DNA of 64,000 nucleotides from Mercenaria mercenaria (Eukaryota; Mollusca; Bivalvia; Venerida; Veneridae): assembly GCF_021730395.1 (NCBI RefSeq), contig NC_069362.1, positions 45,340,501-45,404,500 of the forward strand, given 5' to 3'. The position numbers and the translations under genes were made by a program. A model generated the notes under the pieces. That model saw only the letters and a list, made by a program, of their open reading frames with translations, searched no databases and had not been told where the DNA came from. This document shows positions 24,378 through 36,138 of this stretch, one piece after another (the stretch's first letter is position 1; every line of letters starts with the position of its first letter).

Positions 24378-26372
24378 GATACTATAAGCTTTTCAGCAAA
24401 GCATTTGATAAAGTGAGCCATGAGAAAGTCCTGTTTAAATGGATAAGAGCTTCCTGGACAACCGACTTCCATCCGTAATCCTAAAAGGTACAAGCTCAGA
24501 GCCCATACCTGTCTCTCCTGGAGTTCCGCAGTCTAACGTGCGTTTATTCGCAGATGACACTGCAATATACATAGAGGATATTTGTTTGTTTTGAGTGAAT
24601 AATGATTCTAACATCTCTCGATTTGATTTCCAGTTAAACAAAGAAGAAAATCAAGCTCTATATATTCTGCGATAAACAACGGTTGACGCGCGAGAGCATT
24701 ATGACGTCAATTATGACGTTAAACTGCCGCATGACGTCTGATACATTACTCCTCGCGTAAATGAAGTCCAACATAATATTTATTAAAATATATCAATGAG
24801 CATGTCAGAATGAAAACAATCTAGGCCTTTATGATTTATAGTCTAATTTACCACGGTTCATCGTTCAGATGCTTCAGTATTTAACCACTCGGGCTAACGC
24901 TCTCGTGGTTCAATTCCTACGCATCTGAACGCTGAACCGTGGTAAATCAGAGGATAAACCACTCGAAGGCCTTGCTTATTAAATTTTGTTAAATATATCT
25001 CACTGAGAAGTGAGAATATTTCAAATATTTTCATGAGCGCGTAGCGCGAGTGAAAATGTGAACATTTTCTCACTTTGAGGTAAGATATTCCATATTCATG
25101 AAAAACAAACAAATTTTCTTTTTATTTGATGCTTAATTACGTTGAGATATGCATTTTGCAACAAAGTTTAATCTCAGCGCGGGAAACAGACGTGCGTAAA
25201 CGAACATGACGTCAAAGGTGTTGTGACGTTAGAAAGAAGCACACGACATAAAGAACCATTTTTTTTTATTTTTTGCTGCATAACGTTATGAAATTCTCAT
25301 TAAGTAAAATAATTTGAATCGAGAAATATACTATAAAGAACAAAGTGCGGCTACGATTTTCATGTTTTAAGCAAATAATTCGAAATTTATACACAATGTA
25401 CAAGTAGATCGGCAAAGCTATAGGCCTACAGTGAGTGATATGCAGTGAGTGATATGGATTAATATCTCACTGATAAAACACAGTATTTCATCAGTTAGCA
25501 TAAAATAAATGTCTCTCACCTCTGTCAGAAAATCAAATACCCTCCAAAACGACCTTAAAACACTCGAAAAGTGTCAGCTGAACTTGGATATGGAATTCAA
25601 TTCTTCCAAGTGTCAAGTTATCCGCGTCAAAAGAAGGAAATATCCCTTTCCCTCATAATACCACCTGCATAATACATTACTAGAATCTGTCGCCTCAACA
25701 GAATACCTTGTCGTGGATATCTCAACCGATCTGTCGTGGGATGCCCATATAAACAGGTCAACCAAAAAGGCAAATCAAACTCCATGGCATATCAGACCCT
25801 CGTCAGACCACAGCTGGAATATAGTTCCGAAGTCTTGTCTCCATACACACAAACCAAAATAGACCAAAATAGTAAGCGGTCCAAATACGGGCAGCACGAT
25901 GGGCTATGTCTGACTTTGGCCGCAACTCCACTGTCACTGACATGCTATACAGTCTAAAATGGCGCAGGCTAGATCTCCGGTGCCTTAACAGCCGACTGGT
26001 TGCATTCCCCATGGAAGATTATCTCATCCCCTTAACAAGGCAATAACGCCATTATCATTAGCTGTCTTACAGGGTAATCTGTGTCACCACTGACTACCTT
26101 GAATATTCCTTTTTCCCCAGGACTATAGTCCTGTGGAATAATCTTCCACCTGACATTCCCTTCCTTCCAACCCTTGAGCAGTTCAATGCCGCTCTTTGCA
26201 ACATTGAACACACTTCACCATAATCTTGCTCTTCATCCCTGTTTTTTCTTTTTTAATCACTAACAAATGTTTCTTTCCCTTTTATTTGGCTCGATTTTCT
26301 TGTATTTTCTACTAACAGTTGTTTTGGGCTTGACGCGTTCATGTGACTTTAGCCCAAATTCGCTCAAAACAC
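24378..26372 (+). mobile_element. LINE (CR1/Jockey-type) fragment, split by a 0.9-kb insertion
   Basis: The first part (24378-24590) gives FSKAFDKVSHEKVL, DNRLPSVILKG, and then the catalytic motif FADDTAIYI. After the insertion, the second part (about 25504 on) continues with NDLKTLEKCQLNLDMEFNSS, KCQVIRVK, EYLVVDISTDLSWDAHI, LVRPQLEYSS and LVAIPMEDYLIPL. It ends with RTIVLWNNLPPDIPFLPTLE and a 3' UTR with GGCTTGACGCG. Frames are broken many times. The upstream half (endonuclease, RT core) is missing, so this is a 5'-truncated dead copy. Its tail matches 10012-10498. Confidence 0.8.
24590..25503. mobile_element. Palindrome-bearing insertion in the LINE
   Basis: This block separates FADDTAIYI from the following RT segment. 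It holds a 30-bp inverted pair with two mismatches (24843-24872 and 24921-24950) around a smaller inner pair (AACCAC/GTGGTT). It also has GACGTCA-rich flanks and a second hairpin GCGCGTAGCGCG near 25036. The motif GCATCTGA next to the palindrome, and the GACGTCA flank, also occur in the element at 61860-62815. Exact ends are not clear, and it may be two nested elements. Confidence 0.5.
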
Positions 26373-27157
26373 AAATCCAAGGGTACAACAAGATCTTACA
26401 TAACAATTTTAACTTTTCAAAATAGACATAATTAAACAATCCAAGCCCTTTGCGCTGTGTAGATTTATAAAATGAAAAATAAGACAGGAAATGTATACAA
26501 TATTAGTAACAAGGTACCAAATATATATTGTTTTCTGCCTATTATACATTGTAACTCAATAATTTACAATGAAATATCTAACAAACATACATAAACAACA
26601 TGAGATTGAAACACATCACTTAAACACTTGACCCATCATGTGGTGTAAAAGAGCATAATTATATACGTTACCATTTACTTCCTGTTGCAATTCACGTTTA
26701 AAATAAGTGGTTGAAACAAGATGACTTGCTGTAAATACATACTGCATTGTCTTTCATTTTATTCAAGTGCCGCGCGACGCCCGCAAGAAGTCACTCTGTA
26801 ATTGTACTCAGGAACTGACTCATAAAAATTAGGGAAAAATTCATATAGTTATCTTTTGATATAGCAGTTTCACTGATTTGATGATCATCAATTAAGATCA
26901 GATTAAGTTTCATATATACATGCTTTTTGAAACTTTGTTTTATGATGAAAGGCTTTTCTAACCGGATACCTGGCCTTGTTGTTACTGACATACATTGAAT
27001 CCCACCAGGATTGTATTAATTCTTTAATCTATTAATTAGGATTTCGATAATCAATATGATGTGTAAAAGACTGTACGAAAATGTTTATTTCTATCCCAAC
27101 GCGTAAGTATTTCAACTTATTTTTAAGTATATTCAATTGTTCAAATTTCTTCCTCTT
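26373..27157. other. No gene recognised
   Basis: AT-rich spacer. The only sizeable frame, 26791-26991 on the minus strand, has no recognisable domain. Confidence 0.4.
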
Positions 27158-27406
27158 AGAATACCACACTTGTCTTCCTTGTTGTACTATTTGTCATTCT
27201 TAAAGACAATTAGTCCATACGGACATTTGAAATAGGGATAGGACACCAGCATTTGAGATGCATTGTGTTCAAAAGCCGTTTTCATAGAATACCACACTTG
27301 TCTTCCTTGTACTATTTGTCATTGTTAAAGACAATTAGTCCATACGGACATTTGAAACAGGGATAGGACATCAGCACTTGAGATGCATTGTGTTTAAAAG
27401 CCGTTA
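27158..27406. repeat. Two-unit tandem duplication, ~128 bp
   Basis: AATACCACACTTGTCTTCCT starts both units (27160 and 27288). They share GACAATTAGTCCATACGGAC, GATGCATTGTGTT and AAAAGCCGTT. The few differences suggest a fairly recent event. No frame. Confidence 0.85.
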
Positions 27407-27829
27407 CTTCCAGTTAATGACCACAAATGTTTCGAAAGAAGAAATCCAAATTTAGTGGATTGTTCTCGATCATTTAAAGTCAATTGAGATGATTGTTTGT
27501 TTTCCCTTGAACGGAACAAGGAACTTTTAAGTCACGTATTGGCTCTTGAGGCATCGCATGTTGTAAAATATCTTAATACCTTATTTCCTGATATAAAGAT
27601 GCAGAAGAGGTTTTCGGAAGTAAACTAGTTAAATACTTGTCACCAAAATAAGCCGAGCCGATAAACCGGAGTAGAGTTGAAGGAATTGATAATATTATCT
27701 CTCATTTAGTACCTTAAATTATCTGTTATGTCATCACAGTCATGGCTATTGAGAATAAATATTTGATAAACAACAAGATAAACAGGTACCTGTATTTTGG
27801 AAACGAATTCAATACCCGGTCATAAGGAC

Positions 27830-30222
27830 ACGGCGGAAGGTGGAAACATCCTTGAAACAGTGCTCGAAGCCTCTGAGGAAAGTTACGATTATAACTGTTC
27901 ACCATGTCATGAAGCTGGAGTGTATAAGGAAGCGCATAAATATTGTGATATTTGTATGTTGTATTATTGTAAAAAATGTCTCGGGGAACACAACCAGTTT
28001 CCGGCTTGCTTTAAGGGAGCACCTGATAAAAGAGGTGACCTCTCAACCGAAACCAGCTATTCAAACTGGGGCACCAGGCGTATCCGTTCAAGCCCCACCG
28101 ATTGAGCCGTGTGAGAACCATCCTGAAGAAATGATCATGATGTATTCCGGTGAACATGATGTTGTCTGCTGCGCTGTGTGCATAGCACTTGTCCGCCTAA
28201 ATAGTACATCCGACTTTACTATTTTACCTTATAATTCATTGGCCCAAATATATATTAGCTGTCTTTTATATATGAAATTCTTTTGCAAGTCTGATAATTA
28301 GATTTGGACAAATACCTGATGTAAGACGCTGGCAACTTTGATTTCATATTTATCAAATCACCGTCTCCCTGTAATCAAATCAATATTTTGATTTAAAATA
28401 ATTAACACTGTGCGACAGTAGTATCATTTACGATCCAAACTTTTAGTACTAAATCACTCTGTATATAGTCATTTCAACTGGTTTAAACACAGCCATATGA
28501 TTACTGATCATTTGAAAAAAGTTGTATTGACATGAGGGCGGAACCAAAACTTCGTATTTACCTACACCAGTAAAGTCATAACATTGTGACGTCATAAATA
28601 TGACGCCGCACACAATTTAAGACCACAGCACAAGAAAAAAAAACAACAACCGGTGAAAATGTTTCCACAAGTAACCTTCCTATTTGTATTGGCATTTTTA
28701 GCATAAGCATGTCCTTTAACGTTAGGAGGTGCTTGTTACATAACATTTTAATCGAAAAAGCAGTTAGCACTGGATCTCGATTTCTGGTGTAGACTGTTGT
28801 TGGTAATTATTGGAAAGAAAGGGACATTTCATGATAATACTCTTACAGTTGTTTATATTACGAAGTAAATCAGTCCAGATTTCGGTGGCTGCCTTGTATT
28901 AGAGCATTTATATAAGCAAATAATAGAAAAAATGAATGCAACTGCAAGTCATGTAATTTTATATACTGAAACAAACATTGAGCGAGTGATAGATGTGGCC
29001 AGTGAGGCATAACATTTTGTCAATATGAAAAACAATGAGTCAGATAAAAGATAAAAAATACCAAATTGACAAAAGTATTCAAACTTTTGAAGGACTTAGT
29101 ATTTCATTAGGCAAAATTATCATGAATGCTCTATAAAGCATCGACGGTCTGGCTATTGCTAACATTCCCGTCAAAATACTTTCAAAGAAAGAGTATGATA
29201 TTCCTTTCGATAATGACATTTTATTTATTTATCTTGTTGGGTTTAACGTCGCACCGACACAATTATTGATCATATGGCGACTTTCCAGATTTGATGGTGG
29301 AGGAAGACCCCAGATGCCCCTCCGTGCATTATTTCATCACGAGCGGGAACCTGGGTAGAACCAACGGCCTTCCGTAAGCCAGCTGGATGGCTTCCTCACA
29401 TGAAGATTCAACGCCCCGAGTGAGGCTCGAACCCACATCGATGAGGAGCAAGTGATTTGAAGTCAGCGAGCTTAACCACTCGGCCACGGAGGCCCCTTCG
29501 ATAATGACAAAGACATTCTGTACGGTGTGCGTGGTATGAGTATTATAATTATACGACAACACTATGGTCATGGCCTGTGACGCAAAAATTAAACGATTTT
29601 CCAGGACATCTTGTAAATTGGAGAGCATATCGCTACCTAGGTACATGTTTGATGTTTGCAAAACCTCAAGATTAAAAGAATTAGCAGTCATACTTCGAAC
29701 AGAGGGAAATACAGTACATGTATGTTCAGAACAGTGCAACAACTATGTCACTAACAAATGCTGTAGAGATGACTTCCTTTTCGTCGCATGTGGCGGAGGC
29801 CGCAGCGATAATGTCATAGGTGATAATGGAAAGTATGATATGAAAGGTAATCTAATCTGTACAATTGACACTGACGATACCGTTCGACGAATCTTTACGT
29901 TCCATCAAAATATGACCTCTGATTGTAGCATAAATAACAAAGCGGACAAACACAACGGAATAATTGTACTAGGACAGAATAGACAGATAAATTGTCATTC
30001 GTATGATTGTTTTCTAAAAGATGGGTTTGATATTTGTAGTATATCTAGGAATAACAATTTTGTTTCCCGCATTGACTATTACACTTTTCAGCAATATGAT
30101 AAAAATTTCAGGTATGTAGGGACAATTGTGAGCTTTACGGATGAAATGTTTTCGCTGTATACGAATTAAAGAAACAGATAATTGTAAGCTTGGAAGATAA
30201 TGCTTAAGTCTACGTATATGAC
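27830..30222 (+). pseudogene. B-box/NHL-like gene, copy 3 (pseudogene)
   Basis: A near-duplicate of copy 2. The position of its start codon is ACG (27830) instead of ATG. The first B-box is intact as far as CLGEHNQFPA (CSPC, HKYCDIC, YYCKKC). Then comes the same 4-bp gain as in copy 2, which shifts the frame before the second B-box (CENHPEEMIMMYSGEHD in another frame; the usual C of the box is S). The donor is lost as in copy 2. The coiled-coil part resumes at about 28914. An early stop (TAA in CTATAAAGC near 29130) and SINE S1 (29219-29496) follow. The propeller is then open from 29564 to 30169 (201 codons). The duplication with copy 2 spans about 27638-30222. Confidence 0.8.
29219..29496 (-). 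mobile_element. SINE S1 inserted in copy 3
   Basis: It has the same family, orientation and site as in copy 2, with the same 13-bp target duplication TTCGATAATGACA (29206-29218, 29497-29509). Shared insertion and target repeat mean that one insertion event predates the copy 2/copy 3 duplication. Confidence 0.9.
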
Positions 30223-33200
30223 TTCTTTCAAATTGTGTTTAACAAATTCGTTCATACTTTCATGAATGGACAAATTACGGACCTCTGTCAAAACTTCAAT
30301 TCATTTCGTGCGTGGAGCATCGATGTTTATTGTGTATTTGAGATGCCAGAGAGGATTAAAATATATTCAATTTGCGTAAAAGTGTTTTTGTATTTTGTTT
30401 TATTCTTGTAAGTAAAGCAAATTCTTAAAATTAATTGCCTTACACGATTGGTAGGTTTAATTATTTTAGCTATTTTTCTAATCTACGAAAATTAGTCCTC
30501 CACGAAAGTCATGAAAGTTATAATGATTTCACAGTATGCGTATGTTTGAAGATATTATAGTCCTATTTTGTGATGTCAATTTTGCATGTGTTATGTTTTG
30601 AAATATGATTTGATGCGGAGGCAAATTTTGTTGTCCATTCTAGTATTCGACCATCATAGAATTAACTGTTTTCATTTTTTCTGTTTGTATGTGAGCATAA
30701 CCTTTACATTTGAACTATTTACACACATCTACACACTTAAATAAAGAATTACATGTATGCTATTTTTGGAGTTCTTATTGATGTATTCAAACTTGACATT
30801 AAAAGTTTCGTTCAGAAATAAGAAACGTTCCACCATTTTTTCGAATTTTACTGCTATCTTAATTATTTGGCCAAGATGCAACGCATTAATCAAAGTAAGA
30901 AAGGCTAAGCTTTGCCAAACAAATTACTTACATTAACAGATATTGTAATTATGGAGATGTAGTACATCTTTCATACATATATAATAATGTTTCTTGTCCT
31001 TGATTTAAGCAAACTAGCTATGTTGGAACTGATCATAAATCGTGACGCTTTCAAAAGTTCAAATTAACTTACACTAAGTGAAAAGGATCAGTAATTGCTG
31101 TACATTTTAATTTAAAACGAGATGTTCTAAACCTTTACGTCTCGTTACAGAGCAGATATAACTACTAAATGCACTAAATGCTGCATAAAACTAAATAACT
31201 TTCAGACAAAGAAGTGTCTATTTGTATGTGCCGTTCTTTCCTCTTAAAGACGCACTATTGTATGTTAATTATTAGAGTATTGTTCGATAATACTGTGTAT
31301 AAAATCATACTATCGTGTATTTTCGATAAAAGGCGTCTATATTGCTGACTTCAAAGTAAGTATCACCGACATTTTAATAAAAATAATGTTGATGACTACA
31401 TTTATTCAAAACCTATTACAGGTATTATTATCTGTGGGTAGAAACTGGCATTGCTCTCATAAAATGCACGCACGGTTTTCTGTTAAACACTGATCTATAT
31501 TTTCTATACTCATTAAATAAACTGTCCGCAATACATAAAATGTTCAAATAAAATTTAAAGAACGGTAATATGATATTGCTAATAGAGTACGACATTTCAG
31601 TTGAGAAAAAATCAAACTGTAGACCAGTCTTGGGAATGCAGGCTTGCCATTAGTCGGACTTAAATAGAAATTCATCTAATCGGATGCTTAGTTGTCTCCA
31701 AATTCTACTTCATGACATAGGGCCCTAAATTGCAGCACGTTTTACTTATATTGTTATTGAGAATTTCTTTTTGTACTCAATCGCTCATTTTTATAGAGGT
31801 TACATTCTACCAATTCATTTCCTTATTTATTTCATATTAATAACAAAACATTCAGACCTCATTTTCAGCACTTTAGAGCATTTCTATGATATGAAAACCA
31901 TATATGGTCATTTAGTATAACATGTCTTCTTATCAAAAATAGAAAAATATTGACATGTTATGTTGAATACAGGCAAAATAATCTGTTCTGAGAAACATCA
32001 CCCTCTAAAAATGCCCCCATGAAAACAGCCGTTTAGCAGTTACGCGTAGGTAGACATTTTTCGCAAAGAATAAAACTTATTCCAAGAAATTTACAATGAA
32101 AATGGTCTAGATCTATTCTCAATACTAGAAGCAATAAACATAAGCCAAAAATTTAACTGTCACCTCCTCATGTCACTCATTATACCAGATTTCATCCATA
32201 GCAAGGAACTACATTTTGGACTTTCACATGTAACACTGAGTAGTCACTTCCGGTTTGGTGTAATCCGTCCTAGATGGATTTGTATCAAAGAGCATTTTTT
32301 GTTGACAGACAAATGTATTTTGTTATGTGTAATGTACAACCTTGCAACAAATGAATTGTACACATTTATAGAACTGCATGGTAATGTTTATTATAAATCA
32401 TACTCCAGATATAATGATGAATCTACATGTTTGTAAGTTTTACACATTTATAGATATTTTTTTGGAGAATGTATGGATAAAATTTAAAAAAATGATAAAT
32501 TGCTAATCTGTGTGGATGTCACATTGTTGAAGGATGTAAGGCTGGTCTTGTCACAAATTATTTTATACTTACAGCATATTGCAATACTTCGGAATAAATT
32601 GGTTTAGTTAGCTCACTAGGGTATTGATGTGTTAATAGAGTAAACAATGAGATAAGATACCATCATATGTGAGAAAAAATATACTTATTTTTTGCATTGG
32701 TTATAATTTTATGTTTTTGCATCACTAAGGGGACAGTTAGTACATTTTTTCTCAGCTAAAGTGCTTTGTGAGGTAATACTGATTAAATAAATAAATTTAT
32801 AGTTTCAAAAGGACAAATTGTTTTAGGCTTTGAAAAAAAGGCTTATGAATTTCATTATTTATCTGCAATAAATTTATAGGTTGAAATTTCAGTAAACACA
32901 CTGCCGGAAATGCCTCCAGATTTCCAAAAATTAAAAGCTTACCAAATCTGTTTTGGAAGTACTGTAAAATCAGCAATTAACCATAAGGATTTATTTTCCC
33001 GGAATTTGCTGTCTGTAGTCATACAAATTAAAAGCTCATGGAAGTGTTTTACTGTTTGAAATGGCCCTATATTCTCACAAATATATCATAAATATTCTGC
33101 CTTTTCCTTGTCCACACTATATCTCATTTTAAGCAAGTATTTTGTAACTAATTTCCAGTAGTTTATAATAATTATTATTATATGATGACATGTTGCATAT

Positions 33201-33869
33201 ATATTTTGGGTTTAAACTATGTGACTGGAGTATTCAAAATAAACTGGAGTATTCAAAATAAACTTCAGATTTCAGTTCAGGGGTTTTGTCCAGCCTTAAA
33301 AGATTTTTTTGTCCAGATTCTTTTATTTATAATGAAAATTTTAGATATTGTATTCAGTTTAATATACTGGAAAATAGCCAGTGGAGAATCAAACCCAGAT
33401 TGCTAGCACATTCCATCCAGTTGTTAGAGTCATCTTTGATGCATCTGGTTTCAATGGACAGAACCATCACCAGTGCAAAACATTAACATCACTTAGCTTT
33501 GGTCTTCACCAAGCATATTTAGTAACTGATTTCAGTAACTAACGTTCCTTTGCTCTAAGTCCATCCGATCTGAAAATTGGCCTGATTAAACAAGTGAATA
33601 ACTTAACTGATCTTAGATTTCAGAGAGAACTTACTATTACAACAGCAGTCTTTAAGTGCTGTGAAACGGCTGTAAAACTCTCCCTGTACTTAGAATCAGT
33701 TTTGTCATATTTTCTGATCTTTTAGGATCATGGAGTCCAAAGTTCATGGACAATAAGAGTTTCATTTAGCAGATGCTACTAAAGGAGTCGTGATATTAGT
33801 TACACAACCAGTCATTTTATGCTGCCAAAAGGATCTTACAAATGTTTAAGTTGACTAGAATATATGGAG
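30223..33869. other. No gene recognised in 3.6 kb
   Basis: AT-rich and without a clear exon, RNA gene or mobile-element ends. A 20-bp tandem pair (GAGTATTCAAAATAAACT) lies at 33228-33264. The frames at 32170-32436 and 33182-33486 have no domain. Confidence 0.4.
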
Positions 33870-34560
33870 AGCTGTCCTACTTGCTCAAAGATGTATGCCT
33901 CAGCCTCCACTACAAGATTTATGATTAAAGTTTTGATGTACTTCCATGTTATGACTGCTATTTATTAAATGGCTTTGTTTCAAACTTGAAATTGTTGTAC
34001 TATAATAGCATCCCCATTATTTGGCATAAGAGCCATATTTCCTTCATTCTTGGAATTTAAGACACTTTTACACTCTAGCTCTGTTATAGTAGCTGAATGG
34101 ATTTGATTCGAACTTGCCACAGTTGTTTCACAGTTGTTTCACATGACCACCAACATCATATACCAAAAGTGCCATAACTTTTGCACCGATATTTCATTAA
34201 TCATGCCCACATTTTACTTAGAATTTCAGGCACTTTCGATCTGTCTCTGAAATTATTAAATGGATTTGATTCAAACATGAAAACAGTTGTTTCAAACCAT
34301 ATTCCATCATTTTGGCAGCAATATTTTATGAATTATGCCTCCTTATTAGTCCTCGGCTGGTTGAAATTAGTTTTATGGACTATAGGATTCCTGTGTTTGT
34401 CCGTCAATCAGTTCGTCTACACTTTCGTGTTTGGTCCGTTCAAGGGATGTTCCTTATTACACGACGATTTGTCATGCCTAAAACCTAGACAAACATTTGC
34501 GGACTGCTCTGTGGAAAATTATCTCTGCCGTAAGTCGGTTGATTTTCTGTGAATGACTAG
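33870..34560 (+). repeat. Dispersed repeat R, second copy, upstream of B-box copy 4
   Basis: It shares with 10503-11060: GAGCTGTCCTAC, CTTCCATGTTAT, TAGCATCC.CATTATTTGGC, GTTGTTTCACA and GCCTCCTTATTAGTCCTC. It is placed similarly upstream of a B-box copy, so it was probably duplicated together with the gene. The 123-codon frame at 34181-34552 is within the repeat and is not credible as a gene. Confidence 0.7.
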
Positions 34561-34679
34561 CATTGAAGATATTCATTTGTTTCAGAGTATACGCATATTT
34601 TTGAGTGTGGAAATGTTTTTGTTCTAGTGTTCACGAGTAAAAGATATTTTGAATATACAATTTTTCTTTATTTGTTGTA

Positions 34680-35870
34680 TTTTCAATGGTCTTGACAAAA
34701 TTTTACACAGTTGTAGTGTTATATCAGTGAATAATATACATTTATATATTCAGTTTTTCAACAATTCACTGAAAAAGATGTAATAAATCAATTTAGCTCT
34801 CTGTTCCATTTGTCCTCGTGGTCATTAAATGTTTCTGCCATGAAATACACATGATTTATATCATTTTATGAAATAAACACTAAACGGGTGCCAGTATTCA
34901 CATGGTTTGTACCCTATACAGATAAGCGTTAGAGCACTATACTTGTGATTGACGCAACTAATGGAAGTAAAAGATAACGACCTATGTTATGTATTGATTT
35001 TGAGGCTTTTGTTTGCCTGAAAAAAAAAAACAACTTCCATCTTTCTCAATGGTCTTCTTTAGGATCTTTTACATTTATATATATTTATAGATATATTTTT
35101 CACTCCGAAATGACCAGATATTTTGCTTCAGTATTTCAACAACCCACTGAAAAAAAGATGTAATATGTCAAGTTATCTCTATATTTCAGTTGTCCTGACT
35201 GTCATCAAATGTTTCCGCCATGAAATATTTAGAACTTGTATCCACTGTTTGTCTCATTGGTTTGAATTTGGGGAACTTTGTTCCCGCACAAACGTCTATT
35301 TGTTCACTCACAAATAGTATTCTTCTTGAGGCATCTCGTATGTGCTGGTTATGTAGATCCACTGTATGTCTGAGGTTACATGTTTCACCGATATATTCCT
35401 GCTGGCACCCCTGGCATTGAATACATAAATGACATTCTTTACGTCACAAGAAATGGCTTGATTGACTTTGAATGTTTGTCCACATTTAAATTTAAAAGAT
35501 TCACCTTCTATCAGATGTTTACACAGTCCACAATTCGGTCTATTACATTTTGTTACTGTAGATGGTTTGATGTTTTCCGAAAACATTGCTCTGGTCAGAA
35601 GCTTTTTTAAATTTGGCGGTTCTCTCTTGCTTTTTATTACTTTGTAGTTTGCAAGAACAGTATTCATGTGTGGATCTCGTTTTAAGACAGTTAAATCATA
35701 TTTTATCTGTCCAAATATCTCTGGGTTGAGTGGGTTGTATGTGCTCACATATGGAATAATATCGGACGTTTGTCTTTTACTTGTATTGGATATAATATCA
35801 CCACTGTTTAATTCCTTTGCTCTTTTGGATACCAGCCGTGATTAAGTCCTTTTATCAATAAACTTCAAAC
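34680..35870 (-). mobile_element. Penelope-like retroelement fossil (C-terminal part)
   Basis: The minus-strand frame at 35308-35748 reads YNPLNPEIFGQIKYDLTVL, REPPNLKKLLTRAMF, CNRPNCGLCKHLIEG and then SCDVKNVIYVFN. This is the linker and Cys-knuckle region that precedes the GIY-YIG endonuclease in Penelope-like elements. Two similar stretches at 34745-34850 and 35125-35232 (GAAAAAGATGTAAT, GTCATCAAATGTTTC-like) form a direct repeat that could be the pseudo-LTR arrangement of this group. Only a C-terminal part is present and it is broken. It sits in the copy-4 upstream block and is absent from the copy-1 block. Confidence 0.6.
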
Positions 35871-36138
35871 ATACAATGTCGGGACAGCTCGCTGTTTTCC
35901 AACTTTGTTCTTATAAAATGTACGTTTAATTTACTTCCGTATATTTAGTTTCGGGATAAGGTTGTCTGTTAAAATACATGTAAACAAAAATCCCTTTAGC
36001 AGATACTGGACTAATCTAAAATTTTCAGATTTCTCGCTAGTAGCGTATCGCAATGGGCATTTAGGACTAAATTGTTTTTGAAGCTTAATATCATGTAATA
36101 CGTGTGTTTTGAAAACGAAAGTTGTAAACGAGAAAAAC

